From the NCBI RefSeq assembly GCF_001949145.1, contig NW_019091576.1, positions 169,100 through 233,099 of the forward strand: a stretch of 64,000 nt of DNA, written 5' to 3'. Each line of letters opens with the position of its first letter. The first letter of the stretch is position 1. Shown one piece after another: positions 1 to 12,885 of this stretch. The position numbers and the translations under genes were made by a program. The notes under the pieces were generated by a model, which saw only the letters and a program-made list of their open reading frames with translations, was not told where the DNA came from and did no database searches. The DNA is from Acanthaster planci (lineage: Eukaryota > Echinodermata > Asteroidea > Valvatida > Acanthasteridae).

Positions 1-3000
1 TTTTCAATGCTGACCTAACGTGCCATAAGACTGGTACATGTATGTATGTCTAGACTTCAAAGCTAAGTCCTCAATGCCAAGTCAAGATTACAGTAAGTTA
101 CAGGATAAATTGCTCCTAAACTGCTTTCCAACCTTACATGTACATTGGTTAGAAATGAGTATACAAGTACAATGGTCATTTACCCTTAGAAGCTTATAAA
201 TATATGAAATAAATATTTGGGGGGGGGTTTAAATATGCATTTAAAACCGGCTCAGGAGAATGGATGTGGCTTGCTTAACAGCATTCATTCTCTTGAGCCA
301 GTCTTAACGTTTAAGACCGACTAAGCACATGTTCATTCCCATTCATAAATAACATTTTAATAGTGCGTTAGTCAGAGTCAAAAGAAGTCCATGTACAATA
401 AATTTCCAAGGACTTTGTTAATTTGTTTCAATTTTCCCAACACCCCCATCCATTTCATGGTATATTCCTTGTGCAAGAAGTCCAGAAGAATCTCCTTATA
501 TGGCCTTGGCGTGTGTGTGGACAGTTCTGAGTGCTGAGTGCTACGGCGCACATAGACTCTTGATCAATAGGGATGGATTAAACTGTCTTGTATTTGGGTG
601 CCAGAGCATTTTTCATACAGCGAGCACTTTCAAATCTCAGCAGGCATTATTCAATGTTAATACACAATCACATTGTGCATTGTTGAATAGAAAAAATTGT
701 CTGAGGTATTTATGAATCATGTCTTAAGCACAGAACACTTGTCGTGCAACACTGGAAATGTGGCTCCATGTGTGTGGCATTCGACATCTTAATGCAAACC
801 AGTAAAATGACAGTGTATTTCAGCTGGGCTAGTCACATTGAATTACAGTGAATGTGATTAAATTGCCCACAAGATGCATGTGAGGTCTTATCACTCATTA
901 TTAATTTACAAAAACCCAAAAATATATTGGCAAATACGGGTAGTAAATTGATTGGAGGTTGACATGAGAGAGTAATGATGGGAAAAACTTTTGTTTCACC
1001 ACTCAACAATTAACTAAAATGTAAACTGAAAAGAAATCGGTAGTTATGCACACGTACACACTGAAGATGTACAGTACTTACATGTACACAGTGTACTAGT
1101 ACATGTACATGCTTGGGAACAAATGTACAATAAATTTTTGACAAATTGTCACAAAGTTAATAATCGTTGCTACAAAAGAGTCAGTTCAAATAAATTGGGG
1201 CACACATGCCTTTTTGCATGTGTTTCTCAAAAGAGGGTAATGTTACATGGTATGGTTCATACTGTGCAAAAACAGCTCTCTAAATAAGACAGCCTACTGG
1301 TAAGAAAAAGATCACATACATTGTACGGTATCGATCATTACATTTGACATATTACATGTACGTTTAGAAACTTCTACACATGTACAATGTACATTAGAAA
1401 TATCACACTGGTCTCAACTGCAATGTACACAAAACATGTAGGCATTGGTGGTACTACTTACAGCATGTATGCAATGTTGAAGCCTATTACATGCACATGT
1501 ACAGGTAAATGTAACTCTTGCTTAGCTTTATGGAACCATTCTCCCGGTACATACATGTACAATGTGCATGTATTACTGATAATAATGTGACACAATGCTA
1601 GCATGAAAGGGAGACATCGTAAATCACGGGCACTGTTGCTGAGTGTTATTAAAAATGCATCCCCAGTAGACCTCAAGTACTAACTGTCGCCGCCTCCAAC
1701 ACCCGCCAGAGCTCCGCACTCATAACCGGAGCGCAATTAAATATGAAGTGGCAGTCGCACATCAGCTACTCGCATTTGTGCTGTGGGGAATGCACCAACA
1801 CGACCGAACCATATTGGATCAGGTCAAGCCGGCCCAGGTACAAAATGGAATTCACACAAGCATCCTGTTGTTGAACTGGCCTGGACAGGGAAGGGGGGAG
1901 GGAGGAGAAGCAGAAAGGGTACAAGATGGGGGGAGGGGAGAGACGGGGAGGTGGATGAACCAGGGATGAACTAAGTTGGCTGTTAAGCAGTTTTTAGTTT
2001 TGACAGTGTCAACAATGCAGAGACGACCCATTGGTAAGGATGCATTTTTTCCACAGGTCACTGGCCTCCTGTAATAATTTCATTAAACATTGCAATGCAA
2101 ATAAATGAGACGAACCACTTGTGAGTGCGATTACTTTGACTGGAAGATACATTTTATTTGGAACAGGTAAACATCACAAATATGGACGCTCAAGCTACAT
2201 CTAGCCAATTTTATAAAACATGTTTTACAGTAACTTTAGATTTTTAGGTACACTGTACAAATGTGCAAGGAGGTTCAATATGAAGAAACTCTGACACATG
2301 AACAGAAGATTCTGCACACGTACACTGTTTTTTTGACAAACTGCACTGCATTAAAAAAAAATCACCTTATCTGAGAAAAAATTCGCATGAGTTCATTCTG
2401 TGACAGTCCGAGGCCGGACCAGAGAGAGAAATTTGCCACGATGATGGAAAACAGTAGAGCAGCCAAGTTCAATAACGGTCCATTTCAGTCTGAGGACCTC
2501 AAGAACTAGACATTGTGCGTGAACAAAACCGATGAAACGTATGTCACTTCCAATGCGGTAGACTCAGGGGGAAAGCTTGACGACTGAACCTGTCACCGGC
2601 CCCTGCGAATATACACTGCCAAATCATGTTTATGCATCCTCGGGCGGCAAACTGGTGAATTTGGACTTGCAATGCAAGCTCGATAAGCGCATGTGCAATG
2701 TACATGTAGGGACCCAAGGTCAGTTTATCAAACCATGGTACCGGTACATGTACATGTACAAGCTGAGCACTGAATGAGAATGCATCAATCTAGAATTCCA
2801 TTCAGAAATTATGCTTAGAGAAGTGATTTCCAATGATTTGTGATAATTTACAAGTACTGGCACATTCTTCAACTGAAAACTTGCCAGGAACAAGATCTCG
2901 CAATTCTTACAGTATTTCCACACGAAATCCCAAATTCAACACACTTCCTCCACAGGTTGCAGAGAGCTGTGGTTGAAGTCGTGTGTTATGAACATACTTT

Positions 3001-6000
3001 ACTTTGAGTTACCCTCTTGTACAAGAAAAAGATGTTCCATACATGGCATGCACTGCATAAAGAACAGCCTACTGGATGGCATCAAACTAAATGAAGTCCA
3101 ATGAGGATATTTTTTTAGGTTAATGAGATACATGTACCAGTAACATGTACAGTTCGAACATTACAGGTACACGTATATGTGTACATTGTACTTAAAGGAC
3201 CACCTTCAAACTTTGCAATAGGTAGTGGCTACTACATGCAAGTTTGGGGGGAAAAACAGACATTACATGCACCTGTGCAGTGTGCTACAGCTGCGTTGCT
3301 CATGTGTACGTATGTCCTGTACCCAGGACCTTGTACGAACACATTTACGCAGTACATGTATAGGACATAATAGGCAGCACAGCTGCTCTACGTGTGCATG
3401 TTTACATTGTACCGGTACATGTGCACCTGTATGCACGTAATTATAGCCCTCCATGTACATGTACTGTACATACATGTACATACAAATGTAATATCAGAAA
3501 TTTTCTGAAAATGAAAAGAAAGTACTGTCACTTCTGGGAAAAAAATACAAATTTAACATGTTGACATTTCAACCTTCTCACATTTGCTACAAATGACAGA
3601 TGCTAAGTGATGCCCCGTACAAGCATGGATCTATACAACTATTGCAGACAAGTGTACATGCAAGGTATACATGTGCATGTACTTACTGGTACAGTATGTG
3701 CGATCTTACCGCTGCTCAGCAGTAATTTATCGCATGCACAGTGCTGCACACAGGTGTACATGTACGTACATGTATGTGTACACGTAGGGTGTGGATTTCC
3801 ACAGTCCAATAATGTACACGATCCCAGGGAAATTTGTGAGTACATTTAGGGGACCTTGCGCTGCAGCTCCTGTCATTCTGAATGCAATTATTATAAGCAC
3901 CGTGGGTGTACTTGTAGGTACCAGTGCAGACGCAGCATTCATGTATAACACTGCTTGGAATTTGGTAAATTCAACTTTTCGGGGGATGGGAAAATGCACA
4001 GTATGTACAGACTTGCAGAGTACAGAACTCTCAAAAATCTTCTTTAATAGATCTGTCACTGTCACAGATGAACCCTTATGCCAGAATTCGATCAGGAAAA
4101 AACAAAAAACCTTCCTCCATCACTGACACAGCACACAGTGAAAGGAAGTCAAAACAGTTACGAAAATGGACTGATATTCCAAGGTACATGTACCTGTACC
4201 TGTACAAATCAACGACCGATACAGCCTTTCTAATACAGTGCATGGCATGTGGATTAATGTGAGCATGGAAAAGGCATTTTCTGAATGACTAGAGATCATC
4301 CAGGCTCAGCCCGAGGTGCTAATTTCTGCTGCGCTTTCACCGCTTGAAGCTGGAGCTCCCGTCACAGCAAATGAACCTTGATGCCGTGCAGCTCCCGATT
4401 CCCTTCACTGGTTTCCATCTATTGCCTTGGCAATGCCAGCATCTTTGGAATCGATACCGGCATCCGTCCAGGAGTAAGAACTCCGTTTGGGATTGATGGC
4501 AAGATGTCCCCAGCAAAAAAGCATGGGGAAAACATCACTAATGGAATGCACTGTGTACACTGCACAAAAAGGAGACACTTTTAGTAATGTGAGGTCAATT
4601 CAAGGTGTGATCTATCCTCATACATACAGTACATGTATGTACATACATATGTTAACACCTTGAATTTGTTTCTGCACTGACTTGGAATTCAATTATGATA
4701 ATACTGAAGTCAACTCCCTGAAAATATGAATTGTACTCCCCGCCCCCCCTTTCAGAAATTTTAGAATCAATTCTATGAAATTCTGACAATGAGTCACGCA
4801 AACCTACATGTACATGTACTGTGCTGTCCGGTAGGTCCACCATTCAAAATTTATTCAAGGGACGATCTTGGTACCTGTATGGCCCGTTTTGGACACCTTT
4901 TTTTTCTTAGAAAAATATATGCTAGCCTGCATGTACAGTGCACTCGTCAGGTTTTCAGTAATTCTAGTTTTGTGTAACTGTTTTGTATCATGCTTCTCCT
5001 CCTTTGGAATCTTTGCTGAAAAATGTAAAACAAATGTCTGCCTAAATCAAGCATCACCCTGTTTGAATCTTTAATAAATCTTTAAAATCTTTGATTTCTC
5101 ATTTGGTATGTTTTTTTTTTTTTTTCAGTCAAAAATACATACATGTACATGTCAATGTACATTCTACATTCACTGCTGGGTGCAGCCGTGTTCACCACAA
5201 GCTCTGCGTTTTAACCAATTTCAGCTGTGTTTTTGACACTTGTAACTGTTTTTAACATTTTACATCTGGCCTGTTTCGGTTTTAATCTTTTGGAGAATTC
5301 CTGGACTGGAACTAGTTTGAATTTCCGTCATTGTTTTCATCAGTTTTGATGGTTTGTAATCTACACATGTATGCTACTATTACTGCCTACACTACTACAG
5401 TGCACAGCGAATTGTTTTGTCTTTGAATATTACATGTTCACGTACTTCTCAGCCAGGACATAACTCTTTGTTATTACATTCAACATGTCTTTGAAACTGG
5501 ATCATGTAACAGGGCGCTGTGTGTGGTTGACTTTGCATTTTGCTTGTTTTTCCTCTTCATCCCTCCCACCACTAAAATCATTAACAAAATAGTACAGGCC
5601 TACCCCACAACAAGTCCACACTTCTGGCTACCGGTACTTGAGGTGAGAATATGTCCAATGAAATGTATGCGTTCCACACCCACTAGAAATTTCAGCCCAG
5701 CTGTCTTTACCTACATACATGTACGGGTACATACATGTACTTGAAAAACCAGGCAATCGAAATCGTTCGGAATCTTGTAAATACACTGGTACATTGTGTT
5801 AGCATGCAATGGCTGGTTATGGCAGAGCTCCACTTCATCCCTGAGTTTTTAGTTACCAAATATGTAAGAATAATAAAAGGCACTGTGTGAGCCTTGACAT
5901 TTCCAAAAATAAACCGCACTATAGACAAAACAGCTTCAAAATTAGTTAATTACATGGACATACATCTCCTGCTTTAGTTACATTACACCAGTATACATGT

Positions 6001-7241
6001 ACATGTAAGTGCAGTATAAGACATGCCATAGTACATACAGGTACATGTACATGGAATACTGCTGTTCACTTTCTTGCTCTGTGGTTGGGGTCAGGCTGGA
6101 AGTCCTTTTGACCTTGTGAGATCTTGAGTCCACAAGCGTTTGTTGCTTGATTTTTATATCTCTTTTCAATAGTTGTCAGCTTGGTTATTTTTTGCTTGCC
6201 AATTTTAATTTATTCCTTAACATTTACATGTACACGTCCATGTTTTGTTTTATGTACATACATGTACATTGCATACTTCATACGATACAATGTACGTAAC
6301 AAATATTCATCTTATTATTTGATGACCCAAATTCTGCCTGTAATGGCTGCAACGAGTCAAAATGAAATTAAGTAATGTTTTTTTCTCAAATCTGGTCACT
6401 ACTGTTAAGTTGGGTAACCATTTCACTATCTCCATTACATGTATGTTGCATGCATGAAACCAAAAATATGCCAGTACTAAACTGTCTCCAGCCTAAATTT
6501 CCAGCATCTTCAACATTTCTATCTGGAGTCTAATTATTTCACAATCACAGTACATCCATCACTGACAAGCAGTGACATTCCACGCAAACAACATGCATAA
6601 CACCCTCACTACAAGTCAAGCAGATTGCGAGGCGCTGTACCTTCAGTCCCAGCGCTGTGGTCCATCCAAGCATGACTTACATGTACATGTAGCTTTTGAA
6701 AATCCTGTTACATTATTGCTACATGTATCTGTATGACAGGCGTCTTGTTCCATTGCAGTTAGAATGTCTCAGTCAGTTGCTCCAGTATGGTTGATATAAT
6801 GAAGGTTATTACACACTGACTTAAAGTCTCTACTCAATAACGCAAATGCAGGAGTGCTATTAAAGGTATGAAATTAGAACATTGGAGTGAACTTAACCTG
6901 CACGTCCATGTATGGGGTACAGTCAGGACTGACATAATTAACTTCTTTCAAGAAAGCTTATGTCACTGTTATTCAAAGTACTGGTAATTACAATACAGGG
7001 GCTAGTATATGAGCTGTCTTGCATGCATTCATGCTAAAGATTACTGTCATGACTGTTGATTATCGTAGATGAGTGCAGGTCACTTCTGCAAATGTTTCCT
7101 CATCCGCGTTCATTGAAAATGCTACCAAAGTCCCACCCGCCTTCTATATTAGTTTAAACAGCTGACATCAGTGAAAATGAAATCTTGTATTGCTTATAAC
7201 GGCAACAAGGTCTGAAAATCTTGGCAGAGAAAGTGGAAATA
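1..7241. other. Gene-free stretch with scattered ACATGT repeats
   Basis: No open frame here resembles a known protein and none shows convincing exon borders. The longest frames, for example 111 codons at 3791-4126, are low-complexity or chance frames. The stretch is AT-rich and contains many short runs of the palindromic ACATGTAC motif, densest at about 3120-3480 and 3640-3790. It could be intergenic or intronic; the sequence does not decide. Confidence 0.6.
3640..3800. repeat. ACATGTAC-rich repeat cluster
   Basis: Repeated TGTACATG/ACATGTAC words, often joined to GTACCGGTAC or GTACGTAC, occur many times within 160 bases. The motif is its own reverse complement, so it has no strand. The same words recur across the whole window, with dense clusters near 55.3-55.6 and 56.9-57.6 kb. 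It behaves as a dispersed hexamer-like simple repeat (GTACAT)n. Confidence 0.7.
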
Positions 7242-7421
7242 CAGTCAAACTTCATTAATAAGAGCATTGTTAATACAAGATTCTGCTTGTAACAAGGACA
7301 CTTTTAGGTCGGTCCCAATCTTTTGTTCTTCATTGTTTTTGATCCTGATAATACAAAAGTTCCTGTTATCACAAGGTATTTTGGCAAGTCAAAAAGACCT
7401 CTTATTAATGAAGTTCGACTG
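7242..7421. mobile_element. 180-bp TA-flanked MITE with CAGT ends (pogo/Tigger-like)
   Basis: The left end, starting CAGTCAAACTTCATTAATAA, is a near-perfect inverted match of the right end, TTATTAATGAAGTTCGACTG. Both ends are flanked by TA, the target duplicated by Tc1/mariner and pogo transposases. Terminal CAGT...ACTG is typical of pogo/Tigger elements. The interior is only about 140 bases and codes for nothing recognisable, so this is a non-autonomous copy. Seen: the inverted ends and TA flanks. Inferred: the superfamily. Confidence 0.6.
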
Positions 7422-7588
7422 TAATTGTTTTCAATGTCACAATGTTTGGCAAGTCAAAAAGACCTCTTATTTACGAAGTTTGACTGCAATTGTTTTCAAT
7501 GTCACAATGTTTGGCAAGTCAAAAAGACCTCTTATTAATGAAGTTCGACTGTAATTGTTTTCAATGTCACAATGTTTGGCAAGTCAAA
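7383..7588. repeat. Tandem repeat, 65-bp unit, about 3.2 copies
   Basis: A 65-base unit beginning GGCAAGTCAAAAAG starts at 7383, 7448 and 7513, with a partial fourth copy at 7578. Copies differ at only a few positions, for example TTACGAAG for TTAATGAAG in the second. The unit comprises the right inverted end of the adjacent TA-flanked MITE plus the following flank, so the tandem array amplified the element's terminus together with host DNA. Confidence 0.85.
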
Positions 7589-10500
7589 AACTGTGATGGG
7601 AAATGCCCTTGAGAAAAAGAAGAAGAAAAAAAGTTCAGCCTATGAAATAGCTTCAGGCCATACATGTACATGTACATTTCAGGGGTCATCACAACACACA
7701 AGGAGTTAATCTGTACCGCATCAAGTGACCTGTAATCCTACTGGTATGGTATGAAAAACACACTAATTCGCAGCCCTGCCCGACACTCTTCCAAGACCAT
7801 CAGTCTCCCTCCCAATAGCACTCAGGGGGAAATGGCTAAAGGAACTGCCCGAGTGTGAAATACGTGTACAGCAAAGGGGGGAGGGGAGCAATAAGGAGAT
7901 GCACCATGCGGAAACTGCTAGACTAGATATTAACTAATTATCCACTGACCAAGTCCCACAAATGTGGACAAAGCTTCTACATGTCATGCATGCTCCTGGA
8001 TGCATTATTTTTCCAGCCCTGCTTTCCTTGTGTACACCAGCTTGGAAAAGGGTCACAGGCTGGTAGGCTGATGGAACGGAACACACAAGAGTATGCTTAG
8101 TGAATTATACTACAGTGCTCGTCCCTTACATGATATGGTGAATCAATGAAAATTGTATAATGAAAGTAAACGTCATGTGGCTACAAGTGCTAAGAGCCTA
8201 CACATGTATTTAATTACTGGTGCATGCAGGCCTACATATTTATAGGGAATGTATGTGAAAATTCATTGGATTTCTGCCACATTGATGGTGCATACAGAAT
8301 TCTGTTAAATGTATTCAGTATACAATATAAACTTGTTTAAATGCCATTCAGCCTATGCACGCTTACCAAAATGCAAGTAAATCACATACCGGTACATGTA
8401 ACATACACATATTTTTATACAAGTACATGTGTATATTGCTCACTAAGATGCAACTCAATTTGACCTGTCAAATTACATGTACAATAAAGATAGTGATTGC
8501 AATGCCAAGAAATCCACAAACAGCAGTAAAATGTGGTTGTTCATCATTTGTTCAAATTTTATACTGATTAATGCATAAATTAATCACTGATCGTTGGCTG
8601 CATCACAAACTGACGTATCATGGATAATTGCTGTACCACATAATGTACACGTATACATGTAAGTGCAAAGTCTATGGACTGTATGTCACTTCGTGATGGA
8701 CCAAAACTATCCTAGTATGTCACTTCATGATGAAATCGACGACTTGTACTACATACTTGTACTAGTACATGTACGACCAGGAAATAAATGGTTTTTATAA
8801 ATGTATCAAGTACTCTGCAAATCAGCAATATTTTTGTCCAGAGAGTCTTTGTTTGGGGGAAAGGAATTCATCATTTTCAAAACAACACTGAAGGTTGAAT
8901 AATGAATGGTCTTTCGTCTAAACAGTATAATAATTTTTCACGGTAAATCCATTCAGCTTTTAAGGCATTAGTTTGTAGAACAATGCCTGAGCAAGATTTA
9001 AGTACCAGTACAAAGTCCAGATCAACAACTTTGGTGTCCTCGACCAGATGTTGGTCCCTAAACAAACACAAATTCACAACAAATGTAATTTTCTAATTCC
9101 ACTATTTTCATTCGATTGTTTCAAAAGGCATGTACAACTTTAATACACATACAAGGTCTATTCAACTTGTTATTAAGCTGGTATCTTCAATCGATGAATG
9201 GAATTACAGTTGTGTGGAGAAAGCAATACAGCACAACGGTTAGCCCCTTTGTAAGGTATTTCATTGAGAACCTTCAATGACTATAATGTGTGCATTCTGT
9301 GCCTTAGGTGTCCCCTGACAGACAAATTGGCAGAATTAAAACAATCATTTGTGAATCATGACTAATTCCATGGGGACACTTTTTAATTTCCTGTCCAAAT
9401 AGTGAGTTTTTCCCAAATAAAACATATCTGTGAGCTTGCCACACAATACCCAGCACTGTGCATGTACAAAACATTGCAGTCACAGTCATGTTGTTGTTTA
9501 TACCAAGTGCCTCCCCAAGACCCATCAAGGACCAAGGCAAAAAAACCACAGGGACCAACCACAGGGCTGAGTCACTCTGGTTCCTTGTTTAAACAACAGG
9601 CCCACAGTGCTGTATATCCTCGGGAGCCAGACTTTGAAATGAACAGGGAAGGCTACAAACAGTGTTCATGTACATGTATCTGGAGACATGTCAACCACTG
9701 CCACTTGGAAATAATGACCTCTTCAGTGGGTTCACAGAGGAAGCTAGGTTTCCGGAATAAATAGGAACTTTTGTCTGGGCATGCCAACATGATGACAGTC
9801 CAACGCAAACACTGGATTAACTTGAACTCTCACTTGGTGAAACCACTCCTGTAAAGGCTGTATATGTGTCATGAAGTACACACATGTACATGTTCGTACC
9901 AAAATAAATATGGAACAAACTACATGTATGAAGTTACAGTGTAGTAATGAAATCAGCAACACAAATAAGACTGCTCTTTCTGTGCTAATTCCTGTTGATG
10001 AATGTACATGAGTGAGTACAAACAAATATTCGGAACAGATAACAAAGTCAAGGTCATAAAATGTAAATTTTTAAGACTATTACAAATGAAGAACTTGGAC
10101 ACCTACATGTACATGTACATGTACGAGTACATTTTCCATTCCAAGACCATATTAAACATATACAGGCTTACTGGGGCGTTCATGCTGTATTGTAACTTTG
10201 TAACTGTATATTGAATGTATATCTTTTACTCTCAAATGCCATAAGATACCGGTACTTTGAAAAAATTACAAATGCAAATGGCACTGAGAACCAAAAGCAA
10301 CAATGCGCACCTGTTTTACACCCAAAGAGTAACATACATGTACATGTACATGGTATCAAACTTAACCAGAGTCCAAATCCAGACGAGCCATAGAATTTCA
10401 AAATTCAATGCTTCTTGGGCACAAGCTTTTGAAAGCTGAATCCAGGGCAAGTTTACCCAAGTTAACGTGCTGACTTTTCACTGCGTGCCTCTTCTGAAAG

Positions 10501-11673
10501 GTGTCCTGGATTTGAAAAGTTCAACAAAAAAGGAAAAAAGCAGGAGCTGGAATGCAAATTACATGTATCCTGATAGCCTTCGACTACTGTCAGAAAAAAA
10601 AAGTCAAAGTGGATCCAGCATAAACTTTATTGACGTCACTGGGCAGTCATTTTGATAAGGAATTTCACTCACTTTTATGCCAACAATAAACAGTATTAAA
10701 GGGTAAGCAGCAATGTTCAAGTTAATAATTGTATAATACGTAAAGGAGATTATCATTCCAACCCTGAATGAGGAACCGAGAGTGTGTTTTTTTTTCAGAG
10801 GCCTGCAAAAGGCAAAATCCCTTCCCTCCCCTGAATCTCCGCATATGAATTTGTGCAAGTCATCATCATATTTGGCCAGCATTTTAACAAGCGATTCATG
10901 TAAAACTAAATCAGGAAATCACAATCCATTGTAATACTTAGAGGAATAGGAAGTCAAACATTTCTTTCTTTCCCTCTTTGGTTTGTCATTCTTCTATAAT
11001 TGCCCACCAGCTATATACCGGAATTGTGCTGTAAACACGTCATGCAACACTGATGCAGATGTACATATTACTAGGACAACCTGAAGACTGCAGAATACGT
11101 CATGCATGTACTCAGGCTGGTGATCTTCAATTGACTTTACTTTTACTTGAAGTCCCAAAATCTACTTATAATGCCACATCATTTGATGAACCTAAAAGCA
11201 AATGTTAATCAATTTTCCCGTACGCTGCAGGAATATGAAAAATATCATCATCACCTGGTCTAATTTTTTTCTTTTCGGGGGTGGGAGAGGGGGAGGTTGC
11301 ACACAAAAAAGGAAGCTAATGCTTGTACCAGTACTGCTACATGTACTACTAGCAAAACACATCTGCAGTCATCTAGACAATACATATACCTGTGTTAGTT
11401 CATCCCACCACCATTAGTCAATTATTTTTTCTTCCTAACTCATGGCTGTAGATGACTGTTTTGAAAACTAAATGGGGATAGTAAGTCCCAATTTCATCTA
11501 TGATCTGCTAATAATGGCATGATTGATAAAGCACCCCTTATCCAATGATGATTTCCGCCAAATGTGCAAATGTGATTATGCCTTTTTTTATGGCACATTT
11601 TTACAATTTGTCAGTCTGTCAGTAGGTACATCCCTATTTGTCTTAAAAAGATTTGGGAAGCAGATGATTTAAT
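7589..11673. other. Gene-free stretch, no recognisable genes
   Basis: Only short frames without homology or exon signals are visible. A few ACATGTAC clusters occur, for example near 10.1 and 10.3 kb. I see no RNA gene or well-bounded mobile element here. Confidence 0.5.
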
Positions 11674-11750
11674 CCCCTTTTTAACATTTTGACATGGGCG
11701 GGGAGATTGGTAGTGCCTGACCAATCCCATGTCAAAATGTTAAAAAGGGC
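11674..11750. repeat. Perfect 24-bp inverted repeat (hairpin)
   Basis: Bases 11675-11698 are the exact reverse complement of 11726-11749. The 27-base spacer itself contains a further complementary pair, ATTGG and CCAAT. Transcribed RNA would fold into a long stem. This could be a young palindromic transposon footprint or a small-RNA precursor; the sequence alone does not decide. Confidence 0.8.
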
Positions 11751-12109
11751 AATTCATCAAGTCCAAGCGTGGTCCCAGTTACTCGGACAAGGAAACTGAC
11801 CACAAGTTGAAGTACATATAGCCAAGTGGTACACCATAGCCAACTTTGGCTGACATGGCTGATAACAACCCTAGTTATGAAGCAGGTCTTAACAGTACAA
11901 CAGCCACAAGTAAGTCAAATGGTTATTTAAATCACAGATGTACATGTACATTGTAGACATTTAAACTTAAGCAAACATCTTGACTTGACAAGATCAAAAG
12001 CAATATTAATTATTGTGTTAACTTCATTGAACCTTAAGCGAAACATGTCGACCGGACCTTAGGCCTACTTTGAAATGATACCAACCTTCACGAGCTTTCA
12101 AATAAACTG

Positions 12110-12480
12110 TGTTGGCCACAATATTTTCTAACTCCATAACATAAGTCCCCCCTCGCCCGGGGCGCGCAATTATCCGCGGTCAGTGTTGAGTTGAGGCGAG
12201 TTTTGCCGACGAGAGTGTGCCGTCAAAAATTCACTGGGTGTGGTGGCCGGACGGTCCCGCTGGCTGGCTGCAAATCCGTGTAACAGAAACGTCCAGTTCG
12301 CTCGGTAAATCGTACAAGAAATCACAATGTTGCTGTATCGTACCGACTTTGGAATCTCGCTTTCGTCACACCAGAACGCCGTTGGAGATTCAGTGCATGA
12401 TATCAGTGAGAACTCATGACATTATGCAGGTAACAAAAAGCGGCTATCATCGACACAATCCGTGTGAGGAGTTGGACAAT
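12110..12480. promoter_or_regulatory. CpG-rich patch, possible promoter or first exon
   Basis: Within an otherwise AT-rich, CpG-poor region, about 350 bases are rich in CG dinucleotides: GGGGCGCGC near 12160, then frequent CG up to about 12380. A donor-like CAG/GTAACA lies at about 12429 on the plus strand. The overlapping 97-codon plus frame (12217-12510) matches nothing I recognise. A promoter with a non-coding or unrecognised first exon is plausible but not shown. Confidence 0.3.
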
Positions 12481-12714
12481 CCGGTGATTTCACATTGCAG
12501 GATATTTTAAATGATGTCCGCAAGTGTACAAGTGCGTACGCACACAGCGCCGTCCCATTTATTTGCACACTCTTTACACTAGCGATATTTGTGTGCAACA
12601 ATATGGCCGGCTTGTTAGGAGTATACCATTTTCCAGTTGTAGGGGCTCTCGCTTTTTCTGTGTGTTTTTTCAGCAGGGCCGGTTAGTGCAGAAACGTGTT
12701 ACTACCTCACATAA

Positions 12715-12885
12715 TTTTTTTTCACGTACGTACACGTTGGTTTCAGTACTGTTCATGCATAGTAAAAACTATCACGTACGTACGTGACGCTAATACTAAT
12801 AACTGTTTTCACGCACTTACCTGAAGTTACAGGTCAGGTCGTGTACGTACGTAATAGTTTTCATATACGTACGTGAAAGAAAAAC
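12715..12885. mobile_element. ACGTACGT inverted-repeat element (MITE-like)
   Basis: Outer arms TTTCACGTACGTA (about 12720) and TACGTACGTGAAA (about 12866) are reverse complements. Inside them lies a second inverted pair, AAAACTATCACGTACG against CGTACGTAATAGTTTT. The nested inverted symmetry over about 170 bases with no coding content is typical of a small palindromic element. No target duplication was identified. Confidence 0.5.

Noticed and set aside
3791-4126. 111-codon plus frame with hydrophobic stretches
   Set aside because: No recognisable domain, no splice or Kozak support, and an opposing 112-codon frame overlaps it; treated as chance.
7383-7588. CRISPR-like spaced repeats
   Set aside because: The 65-bp units are directly contiguous with no variable spacers, in animal DNA; a simple tandem array.
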